A stretch of 64,000 nt of DNA from Pocillopora verrucosa (lineage: Eukaryota; Cnidaria; Anthozoa; Scleractinia; Pocilloporidae). The notes beneath the pieces were generated by a model. That model worked only from the letters and a program-made list of their open reading frames with translations. It was not told the origin of the DNA and did not search any database. Positions 49,531-60,719 of this stretch are shown here, piece after piece; position 1 is the stretch's first letter, and each line of letters starts with the position of its first letter. Position numbers and translations under genes: made by a program. The DNA lies in the NCBI RefSeq assembly GCF_036669915.1, contig NC_089315.1:4560887-4624886 (forward strand), read 5' to 3'.

Positions 49531-51767
49531 CTAATATACTTCTTGACTCAATTCTTCGTCGAAAGTGATCATTCTACATCCTAGCGAATAACTCGACATG
49601 TCCACCACTTCAAGAATTGTTTCGACTGGATTCTTACAAAAGTTCTGTGTTTGTGAGATATTAGCACCAGTCCCATACGCTTGCCGCCTGCAGCCGATTT
49701 GCACGTCGACGATGAGCCCAACCATTCAAATATCCTGTGATTTTTGAGACACGGAACAGTATGGATCCGGTATCCGTCCTCTCTGATTGACGTGATATAT
49801 AGAGCTAAAATGAGTGATTATGAGAAACAAAAGGGTGGTAGATACAATGCCCAGGGTTATCCAACCGCCAATCTGAAGAAGAAAGAATAGATATTGCATG
49901 AGATGCCTTTGCTTAGGTTCCCTTTAGGAGGATATCGATCTCTGACACCAGTAGTCGGCTAAAAAAAATCACAGTGAAGGTGTTTTCACTCGACTAAAGG
50001 TCCAAGTCCAGAATCTGAATTGTAAATTTTTTCGTTTTCAATTTGATCTTAACCATTTCTTAGAGCAAATTTCAAACTCACGCAAGTTGATCGCTGTGTG
50101 CGTATTCAACTGTTTCGAGATTGTCACGTGCACTTTTGTCCTGTTTTATTCCAACAAAATTTCTTGAAGCAGCTGTATATACATGGAGAGTCAAGCGATC
50201 CCGTTACACATATGTATAGAAAACTCGCCCTGACGAAAAACTAACGCTCGAAACGTCAGCTTTGAGACTCTTTACAGTGGCTAATTTACATTATCAACTC
50301 AGTTGATACAACCTAATTATCTTGTTAAAAAAACACAGCTATTTGAGTGAAAGATCAGAACAACGCCAGCTGTTTTTTGGCCTTTAAATGTCGTTGTTAA
50401 TTTCTGGTTTTGTGTCGTCTTGCATTTAGTACATTTTATACCGCTTTAGTTCTATTTTAACTATAGAGACTTGGTAATTAAATAGCATTATTTAAACGAT
50501 AGAAAATGCCAAATATATCTTACAAAGGTTGTGAAACAGAAATATCAAAGCATGTCGGAGACTTTGTGATTCGTGCGTGACGTCGACACATGTCAGATAA
50601 TGAGTGTGAACATGATGTCAAGAGCTAGAAGCACCGCCTTAAGTGATTTTGGGACGTTGATCGGTTTACATGATCAACGCAACCTTGAATGACCTTTTAA
50701 GTCAGCACTTAGCAACAACCAATCACAATGTAGATGTGATTTCTTACAAAATTTTCAGAGTAGCTTTTTATACACCCGTTGTACATAGGCGAATACGAGA
50801 GTGGAATAAAACAGTTTGATTGAGTCTAGCTCGTTAGAATTCTATCCCTAGTAAACGGGGCAAGTTTAGGAAAAGCAGCCATTTGAAAACCATGAACACG
50901 TTGTATTTCCCCCCTTCGTTACGTAAATGCAAATTTACACCCTGGGACGAGGGGTGGGGGACTAAATACCCCCGGTGTATGGCTCATACATGACCATACA
51001 GGCAAGCACGCTAGACAGGGTAATTTTTTCCTTTTTTCATTTTTCCTAAGATCTGGTACAGTCCCTTGCACCTATCCGCCAGCGGAATAACTTTTTCGCC
51101 TTTCTCCCCAAATACGATGTAGTGTGCCGATTGGAATCTGAAGCGTATGGTATTGGCATTTCAGAAATCACAATCTCGCGATAAATGCGAAAGCTCTTGC
51201 ACTGTCCTTCCTTAACTAGCAAGGCCTAATTTTTCCAAGGGAAGAAATGAATGAAATAAATTAAATTAGGTTAGTTATCGTAATTGGTAGGTGATGATAA
51301 CTGTGACGAGCCAAACACATCAGTCAACGTACCTTTCTGTAGAATACGACGCTCTTGTCCTCATCGGCATGTTCAACGCGTACTCTGTTTGTTGGCTCGC
51401 CATTGGCTCTAAAGTTTGTATTAGTCCTAATGGAAGATTCAATAACCACTGTTGCATGTCTGCTTGAGACTAGAACTTCACTGGAAGGTTTTGGCATGTT
51501 CATTAAACTCACATTTGTTGAATTAAACATCTCCAATGCTGTTGTTTCCTCAACAAGTCTCGTAGTTCTCGCAATGGATTTTAAAGATGGAGAGGGGCTC
51601 ACAGACGCTCGCAAAAAAGCCGGAGAACTTTGATTTGGCGCTGCACCGGTGGCTGAAGTGTACACTTGAACACAGGCAGAATACAAAATGAAACACTTGG
51701 GTACCAAAAAGCGACGAGCAACTCCAAAGGTCAGCGCTGTTCGAAGCACAGATTTTTCCATAGACAT
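49531..51767 (-). CDS. possible two-exon gene for an orphan secreted protein
   Basis: Exon 1 (51767-51333) codes for 145 residues. After a basic N-terminus it has a hydrophobic stretch (FLVPKCFILYSACVQVYT) that could be a signal peptide or anchor, then a Ser/Thr/Asn-rich part (MFNSTNVSLMNMPKPSSEVL) and NRVRVEHADEDKSVVFYRK. It ends in phase 0 at a strong donor (AAAG|GTACGT). The next in-phase acceptor with a branch-point-like GCTAAT found here is at 49644 (ACACAG|AAC). It adds NFCKNPVETILEVVDMSSYS, LGCRMITFDEELSQEVY and a stop at 49531, making about 182 residues. I do not recognise the protein. Another exon in the 1.7-kb intron, or a different exon 2, cannot be excluded. Confidence 0.35.
50230..50257 (+). 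ncRNA. hammerhead-ribozyme-like core in a repeat fragment
   Basis: The order CTGACGA, short linker with a CTAAC loop, CGAAAC, GTC matches the conserved hammerhead elements (CUGANGA, GAAA, cleavage triplet GUC). The expected helix II is weak here (AAAAC against GCTC), and no stem III hairpin is visible. It continues into caactcagttgatacaacc, which looks like the end of a repeat. Penelope-like elements are known to carry hammerhead motifs. Activity is doubtful, and this is an inference from short motifs. Confidence 0.3.
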
Positions 51768-51799
51768 TCTACGCGTGACTGTCGGCTTGCTGTTGTAAC

Positions 51800-54170
51800 T
51801 GATTTCTGTCGTTATCTGTTAAGGCGATGTAACATGATAATCACATCAACGCATAACGAATCTTTGCAGTGGCCATGACACGGCTAAGCTTCACAGATGT
51901 TTTCAATCTTTTGTTCACATGAAACTTGAAAAAAAAAACCCTAAAAAATAAAACACACAATGAATATTTCTCGAGACTGTGTTTGTATGAACAGTCTGTC
52001 ATCTTCAAGTGTTGTTGAAGCGGCGAAACAATAGTAAAAAATGATGTAACGTATGAGTGCTTTGAAAATGGCAGCCTTCCAAATCTACTGAATGGTAAAC
52101 AATTGCAAAAGTTGTAGCTGGACATTAAAATTGCTTTGAGAGCTGTAATTTGTTTGGGTTTTGATTAATGCAAGAACTGAAATTTGGTTGCCCTATTATG
52201 TAATTTAAGAAGGAATAATATGAGTGGTTTTAAGGAGTTTGTCATGAATGTTAAAACACCTTTTCTTTAGCTTTTGAAGGACGTCGACGTCAATTTAACT
52301 GTATAAATTAACTAATTAAAAGCTTTTCTTTCATTTTGTTCACGTTTTCAAGTGCACTATAATGAAATAACACATTTACCTTAGCCGCAATTCTCTTGTT
52401 AATTTTTGAAACCTTTTTTGCCGTTGAATTGACTTTTGAAGCTAATTTCCGTTTACAGATCAAGTTTCTTTCGGAACATTTTCTCAGGAAATACTAACTT
52501 TTTTTCAGCAATTTGCAAACGTACGGCAAATAAAGACGCATCAACTGTAGTCTGTTCGGTTGTAAAGCATAGAACAGGTGGCAACTGGGGCTCGAAGAAA
52601 TGGGAAGCGGGAGAAATACGAGATTAAATGAAGTGTTTTTATGTAGTTTTTGAGTGCTGCAGCCCCTTCTTAAATGTTTCGAAGCAGAGCAAAAAACAGC
52701 TGAGACTTCTTTATTTGTCTTTTGATAAAGAGTTCTCTAATTTCCGCACTCATTCGTCATTTATTTCAAAACAAACTTTAGTTGAAAGTTGTATTAGTAT
52801 TACAAATTTAACAGATAGATACTATGATGTCTGGTCACTAATGGATAACAGATGACGTCAAGATGTGGTTACACCAAAAAATTTGCACTCGAGGCGCAGC
52901 CGCGAGTGTCACCTCGCTAATGCTCTTACCGCATTTTAACGTTTCTGTGATCTAGTACTGCACATTCACATGGTAAAATGGAATCAATTTGTTTCACATA
53001 GTTAAGAAGCGAAAAACTGCTAATGGTGACGTCATCTATGCGTCTGTTCTCTTAGAGATTATAAGTGATAACCAATCAAAACGCGTGAACAGCTCAGCTT
53101 ATCATATAAAAGGTTATTATTTTGTCTGTTATTATTATTTTTCCATTAAGGGTATTTAAGTGATGGTATATGCTATTGTGAGGAAAGAAATACCCAGTTA
53201 TGGATCTCTAGGTCTCCATTGAAACTGAATCGATAAATGCAACTGGCAAATAGATTTTAGGAAGGGGAGAGCGGGGGTATGTTTTTGAAAAGACTGTTTG
53301 TTATGTTTATTAAAGTTCTATTCTCCCAATGCAAATGGATAATTAGGAAATTATCTTTTTTCATATTTCTCTGCTGAGAGAAACGTTTTAAAAGTCATTT
53401 TCACACCAAAAACTAGGCATCGCTCGATTTGATCTTAATGATAGCTCTCATATGGCGGCGACTTTTTCAGTTTTAACATACATGATGATTGGTGATTTGC
53501 AGATGCCGGGTAAAACTGTACAAACGAAAATTTAAAAAACACAAGTTTCACCAAATTCACTCAGAATATAAAAAGCTGCGATCATAATTTAAATTTCAAG
53601 CTGAAATTCAATCTCTTAATTCAATGAATATGCATACTTTGTCAATGAAACACCTCGTCATGTTTCCTCAAAGAATAATGTTTTTTCCAGGTGGTCAACT
53701 TTATTTGAAGAACTGAGGATGTGCCGATCGCGAAGAACATACAAAGCACTCTTATTAAGCCTTCTAGTTGTAATTAAATAGCGATTGCGGCCTTCTTTGA
53801 CCAGTCCTTTGCCGATTAAATAGCTGTAAAAACTGTACTTTTTTATTGTTATTATTTCAATGATTAGCATCAGTTTTGGTTTTTACCCTTTCTTTTGCTC
53901 CAACTAGAAGACCATTTAGCTTGAGTGAATGTTGTCAGCTCACGTTCTTGCATACGTGTAGCTGAGACTACAGATTCTTTCTTAAGTAAGATTTGAAATT
54001 TTACGTTCCCTTGACAAAAATATCAATGAGAATGTTCCATAACTTCTTCTACATATGTAGCTGACAACTTTCCGTGACCTTTTCATTTTTAGCAAAGAGA
54101 TCAATCCTAGAATATTGCGAGGAGGCAACTTTGAACAGTTTTAATTTAACAAATTGACCTTTTGAGTACA
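51800..54170. other. gene-free stretch
   Basis: No exon or repeat family is recognised. Short open frames only. Confidence 0.45.
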
Positions 54171-54177
54171 ATTTGAG

Positions 54178-54334
54178 GACAGAAAAGTAGAGATGGTAAG
54201 TTTTGAGCTCGGTGAAGAATTAAGAAAGATGATTTTTCGTCTTGTCACGAGCGTAGGACAAAGAAAATTCTGAGTCCTCATGAGGAATCGAACCTCATCA
54301 CCGAGCTCAAAACTTGCCATCTCTACTTTTCTGT
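54178..54334. repeat. inverted repeat, about 37-bp arms, enclosing a reversed SINE tail
   Basis: The left arm (54178-54214, starting gacagaaaagtagagatggt) and right arm (54297-54334, ending catctctacttttctgtc) are reverse complements with one mismatch. Between them lies the reverse complement of the SINE 3' part found at 54473-54550, including a minus-strand B-box remnant (ggaatcgaacct). Confidence 0.75.
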
Positions 54335-54420
54335 CAAAAACATTACTCTATCGACATTGCTGATCCTAGCAGTATGTAGGATGTGTGTCATTAAAACTTC
54401 GTAATAGACTCCACTCACCG

Positions 54421-54550
54421 GAGAGTCTTTGTGGCTTAGTGGTAGAACATTGGAGCGCAAATCCGAAGGTCTGAGGTTCGATTCCTCATGGGGGCTCAGA
54501 ATTTTTCTTTGTCCCACGCTCGTGACAAGACGAAAAAACATCTTTCTTAA
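54421..54550 (+). mobile_element. tRNA-derived SINE with intact A and B boxes
   Basis: TGGCTTAGTGGTAGA (from 54432) is a good RNA polymerase III A box and GGTTCGATTCC (54475-54485) is an exact B box. The body that follows (ctcagaatttttctttgtcc, cacgctcgtgacaagacg) is not tRNA. The peptide on the opposite strand with SNLRPSDLRS is a by-product of this tRNA-like sequence, not a gene. It could also be described as a tRNA pseudogene fused to a SINE body. Confidence 0.7.
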
Positions 54551-54559
54551 TTTGAGGAC

Positions 54560-57340
54560 AGTTGTGAAGTTGGTGGGTGTTTGAAATTTTATTTCCTAAA
54601 ATTTGCTCATATCAGACGACACATTAAAAAAAAACAATGAAATAGAATAACAACAAAAGAAATGCATGGATATTTCAACACGACTGTAAACACCTTCCAA
54701 GATCTTTTGAACGAAAGCATTTTGAGACACTTTGAAATGCCAAAGAATGACAACTAGATCAACTAAACTCGAAAATATGACTAAAACCGACTGATAACTC
54801 ACGATGCACCATAAAATCCCAAGTTGCTTAGAAGCTCGACATGGAAAGAGAAACCTGGAATTCTAGAAAATTATCAGCCGATCTGCCATCGCGATTCAGA
54901 AAAATTTAGAAAAAACCCGCAACACATGGGTTTTTTAAAGGTCAAAACCATTGATCGACAAATCTTTATTTACGTTCTTCCCTTCAAAAAGAGACACAAA
55001 CACAACGTAGGCAGATGTTAATGCTTTCGTGTTTTTGACATTAAGTAAAATTATTTATGCGTATCCTTTGAAAACGCTGAAAATTTCTACAGTTTTTGAA
55101 CCATAGGAACATTTTTACCATGAAAATTCGAATTCAGTTCAAAGTAAACCAAGCGAACTTTTTTAAATCTAAAGCGATTTCCGGCAGAAGATTATTTTTC
55201 TGTCAAATTAAAAGCATAAGACAGTAAAAACAAATTACACAAGTGAATCAACATTTTGTATTATCAATGGCCATGTATAATTGATGACAAGGACACATCT
55301 TGCCCTTGTTGGTTTTATTTTCATTGTTAATTTTTGGGCTTTCAACTATGATTTAAAAAGGGGGATCAGCTTAATGCTATCTAGATGATAAAGAATGTTC
55401 TGGCGTTGAATAAATATTATTAAACTAAACGTTACGTTTTAGATCAAACAATAGATTGACGCAACATTTTCATCGCCGTAATATTTCAACTGCTACGTTT
55501 CACAACGGGATTGTTTTGACTTCGATTTTGGCCTTGTCCTAACTGAAGTGTTAAACTTAAGGCTGTTAATAAACGTTTTCTTTTTTCTTACCTCCAGCAA
55601 TTTACCTTCGCCTGTGACTCGTATGCATTCTCTATAACGTAGTCATGTGTTTTTTCCATGCAGTTAGCATAAAAATTCATGCGAAAATGACATTAAGATT
55701 CATGATTAAACGTGACAGCTGTGCATAATGTTTGATAAATTAGAAATGTTTTTAAAATCTTTTCGCGAAGATTAGAGGCCGTATTTTAAAGTAGCATTTT
55801 AATCTTAAGGGAATTTGAACACTTATTGAATCTTTCTCTAGCTCTCGAAATAAGCCAGTAAAGAAAATGTCAGTGTTCAAGTTAAGCTTTTCAACTTTAA
55901 GTGTTATTAACATCAACCAGTTGGCCCCTGATAATTTCATAATTTATCGCAGGAATGATATTACTTGTCAAGCCGTTACCATGGTATCCAAATCGAACCG
56001 AAAGTGAAAATAACAAAGCAAAACGAAAAGCTAAAATGACCCAAGCCACTCTCGTTCGTGTGGTAATATTCTGCGCTAAAAAGATTGTAAAATTATTTCA
56101 GTGGGTGTATTTTGTCAGTAACATACTGTTGCCGCAATAAGGTCATACATGGTTGCTTGTAGATGGGGAATTTCTCTTCTCCTGTTCAATCTGATATCTT
56201 ACTTGTTCGCTGCGCTCAGTTGTGAGATATCGCATTGAACATGAGACAAGAAATTTCATATCTAAAAGAAACCTTACATTAGTTTGTTTATTATCATAAA
56301 AACACCATAGGCCTTCACTGACAAGAAAAGCCGACTTTACTCACGAGAGTGGCGCGAAAGAGTGACGTGTTACCAGCTATTTAGCGACATCAAACACACG
56401 TTATAAAATATCGTTAGTTTACGCGTGTGCAGTTATTGTTTTTCTCAGGGCTGGAAATTCTTATGCCCCATTTAATATATCAGATTAAAAACAATTTCTC
56501 AGTGTAATATAATATAAAAGTAGCTCCTTTACCGTACACCCCAAAATAATGAAAAAGATATTTCAAAAAAGGAAGATATTTATTGCATTGATCTGAATAA
56601 TATTATCCTTTTCATTAATCACCCGGTGGAAAGTTCCTCACCTTTTTACACCTGTAAAGCACTTAAAATTTTTCCCAAGCAAGAAATTATTTTTTGGTTG
56701 CATACACCAAAAACTTTAATCACTTTCCTACTCTCACAAATTTCCTTTCTGGTAGAGTCATTGTCTTTCGTAATCTAATTTAAAAAATAGCGTGTGTCTT
56801 AAAACACGTTTAATCCAGCAGAGCCCTTGACTCCCGTGATTAATGGCATGTTTAATGGCACGCAAAATGACAGCAAGGATTGTTGTCATTTTTCGTGCAA
56901 ATTCCGTGTAGGATAGATTAACCTGTAAAAGAATAACATTGCCTTAAAATCTTATCCATCCTTTTGGAATTGAAAAGTCTTCAAATGATATCATCAGCAT
57001 GGTTCTTTGTATATGTTCGTGGCAAATGGGAGTAGGAAACTAGTCGCCGAGGTGTTCTATCTCTCTTAAAGGCGAAACTAGTACAAGAAACAAGATTGAT
57101 TCAAGTTATTCTGACATACTATTATGGATGTTAACTGTTCTCTGTCAGTCTTTTTTCTAACTGTTTGGTATTCTAGAATGCATGGACGATTGAATGCCAT
57201 CGAGGAAAGTTGCATCTCATGTTTAAAACCCTCGACCAGAGTATTCTTCAAGTACATACAGTCAAGTTGAACTACGAACACCATGTCAATTGAAATATAA
57301 CAAAGGCCAATTTTAATGGCTTTCCAAATGTAGATAGGCC
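54560..57340. other. gene-free stretch downstream of SLC24
   Basis: No exon is supported. It contains one imperfect palindromic element (56161-56263), and at its right end probably the 3' untranslated region of the exchanger gene. Confidence 0.45.
56161..56263. mobile_element. imperfect palindromic element (MITE-like)
   Basis: The segment agatggggaatttctcttct with cctgttcaatctgatatctt pairs with gagatatcgcattgaacatg and acaagaaatttcatatct on the other side of a short GC-rich centre (gttcgctgcgctcag). Pairing is imperfect, so it is an older copy than the 44.5-kb foldback. Confidence 0.55.
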
Positions 57341-57347
57341 TTGAAAT

Positions 57348-60300
57348 TCAAACGTCTACGATACACATAGGCGGGTTGTACTTCCCAAACGCTTTCATTT
57401 CCACATAGATAGATATGCCCATGAATATAAAGTAAAATATAAGATAGATGCAGCCCACTTTTTTATCCAAAACCCATTTATAGTAGTAAATAATAAACAG
57501 TGTGACAGCTATTGAGCCCAAAATGAAGAAACAAGAGACGAAGAGTCCGTGACTGTTGATGACGACGGCTGAGTCATAGTCCCACACAGTGGTTTTGACA
57601 AGCCAGGGAATTCCTAGGCACAACAGGATGTCGAATACATTGCTACCAACTGTGTGCGACACGGCCATATCTCCGTCACCTACAGGAAAAGTAAAAAAAA
57701 AATAATGGCAACTGAGTGGGTTCCGAATTTTAATCCTGGGATCGACCATTATCCTAAGTTTGCAATAAAGTTTTACGCAATGTGTTTTATGCCTCAGGGT
57801 TAAATTTTGCGGTCACTTTAAATGGTAAAATTTTTTATGCCACCAAATTAATTTGTGATTTTAAATCAGTAAGATTGGAAAATGTTAGTTTAGATCTTTT
57901 AGTGTTTACGTTAATAAGCTGAATCGTGTTAACAGTAGAACAAAGATTTGAAATTGATTCATTTTGTTTTTGAAGAACCCGTCGGAAACAGAAGGGAAAT
58001 GATAAATGCCTCGCTAATTTTGGCCTGTCATTCCGTCGTGTCAAAAATCCTCTTTTTCCTCCTTCGATAATGACCTGTGCGCTTCGCACTCAGCCATGAA
58101 TCGTGGGGCTAAAATTCGGCTCCTAAATTTACAGAACAGATATCAACCCGATCAGTAAGGGGTATTTATTTCTCTCTGAAAAACCTTGAATTGCAATTAT
58201 CATGCATCAGACTGAGTATGAAAACTGATTGGTCGAGAGAGCATTCTGTCAATAGACAATGGCTTGTGAAGTAGACATGACAACCTAACATCTGCATCAG
58301 GTATTGAATAATATGCCGAGTTCAAAGTCTGCCTAGCTTCCAAGGCCCTTGCCCTTGTGGCTGGTTCTCAAGCTTTTGCAAATTCAGAGAGAAGTTTCTT
58401 CTTGTACAGATTATTAAAAAAACTGTAGGATAAAAAAATTATAGAATTCCGTTTTCTCACGATATCATGAATTATCAAAAGTCGTAACTGTGTTATCAGT
58501 CTCCGCCTTCGGCGAATAACTCAGACCTCGCATAATTAATAGTAACATGTTCAAACTCATCCAATAGTTGCTTATTGTTGTACTGTCCAAGTTACACCAG
58601 TTGTGTAAAGATAAATTTACCAGATTCCCTCCCCCGCCGTGAAGGCTATGTAATATCCTTGTGACCCCCCCCCCCCCCCCCTCTGCATCAACAATTAATC
58701 GGCAGTCAATTTCCGACAGTCCCCCTTTTCATTAGCGACGCACTGGTCCCCCCTTCGTTCCTCCTAAACGAAGGGGGGACCCCAATAGTCCTTTTAGTCC
58801 CAGCCTCTTCCCCCCACGGGGGATGCGATAAATATTGGGTGGTCACAAGATCCGTCGAGGGCTAAACAGGAAAAAATAACTGCAGAAAACAAACTCTTAA
58901 TAAAACGATGAGACAAATTTGCCACCCACCTTTCTGCGCTACAAAGAGGCTTGATAAGCAGTCGGGAACACTGCTACCGAAAGCGACAAGAGAAAGTCCC
59001 ATAACGGTATCAGGAATCATGAAAGTGTATCCAATTATAGTAACCATCCAAACAAGAATGTATGACGTCACACCAATCCACACAATGCACACCACAAAAG
59101 AGAATCCCACGAACTTACGACAAGATTCCTTTTTTACATCTGGTATTGTGAAATAGAATAAAATGTTGATTGGCAGCCCAAGCGCCCAGCAGAAGCGAGC
59201 CCAGACTCCTTCCGGTGGACTCAATGGCGTTCCTAGGGTGAGATCTGGGACCTCGTGAGGTCTTTGTTGATCATATTCATAGTGATGAGCCAAATGCTCG
59301 CCGCTTTCTGAGGATTGAAAAAAAAAAAAAAAAAAGAACATTGAAAGACCTTTTATTAGTCCTTCTTTTCTCTTTTTAGAACCTATGGATTTATTCCTAT
59401 GGCAACAGTTTCATCATAGCTTGTAACCTTCGACAAGCGGAGGACTCTTCTCCATCCTTAACAATCCATATTCTGTTTTCTTTTATTTCCACCGAACTGT
59501 TATTTTTTACTATCTTTCCAGGGATCTCTAACATCTTTTTTTGCCCGTGATGATCAAAATTGTGGAAATAACTACAGGTATCAAGCCACAACACTTTTAA
59601 GTTTTTGCACACGGAGGTAAAAAATCCCTATCAGTTACTTGAAACATGTACAGCGTACACGTACATCAGAGAATCAAATGGAAATTTTACCAGAGAATAC
59701 AGGTTTCGTTTCCTTTTCTTCCTCCTTTTTATTGTGTTCGTTGTCTTCTTTTACTTCTTCTAAATCGTCTTTCTCCTTGTTTTTCTCAAATTCAGTATTT
59801 TCTGAGTCATCTCCGGGAACTTTTGAGTACCCGTTTTTCTTGCCGTTATTAGCGTGAAGTTCAGACTTGTATTCAGGGCTAGTTGTGTTTGTCACCCTGT
59901 AGAGCCATGCCTCGATGCGAGGATTGAAAAACATAATCAGAAGGTAGACTGAGTAGAAGCAAACCATAGCCGTGGCTTCTGACCTGAGGAGATATCATGA
60001 ATACTTTTAGAGGAAAGTTTTTCAAAAAAGTGAAACTGGTTCAACTTTATCCACTGATTTCGTTTTGAATTTAAAATCTGGAGTTTTGTTTCCTTTTTTT
60101 TCTCCCAAACCTCTATTTCGTGTATCATTCTCATTCATGGCCCAGCCAGGATTGTGTACCATGGTCAGGTAATTAGCTGGTGTTCAACAGGAACATGAAG
60201 TTTTAATCAACTTTAGTGATTTTCAAGTTTGTTAGAACAGGAAACGAACAGATAATCAATGAAAAACCATGATTATCAATAAAGGCGGGGAGGGGTGGGT

Positions 60301-60687
60301 GCACGGATTTAATTTCCCGGATCAAATTTTACATTACTCCTTTTTCCGGACAACATTTGAGCCAAATTGTTTTTAAAATTTACCAGCTTACAAAACCTAG
60401 ATCCCATTTTTACCCCTTCAGACACTTTCCTCACTGTTAAGTTAGCAATCGGATCATCACATGCAAGTTTAAATGCTATCGATAATTATTTGAAACCTCC
60501 TCACCAGATGACTATGTTATCCATAAGAACCAACATGAGTATAACAAGACTGAACAGATAGAACATGCTGTCCCTCACTAAAGGCCACCAAGCAAGGTAC
60601 AAAACCTAAAGGAATCAAGTGAACATGAACGTGAGGAAAAAATTTTAAACCAATTTAAATAAAGATATTTCTGTTCAGGTAGAGCGA

Positions 60688-60719
<32 letters not shown>

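Noticed and set aside
54323-54541. 72-codon minus-strand frame containing SNLRPSDLRS
   Set aside because: It is the complement of a tRNA-like SINE head, a frequent false protein prediction, not a gene.
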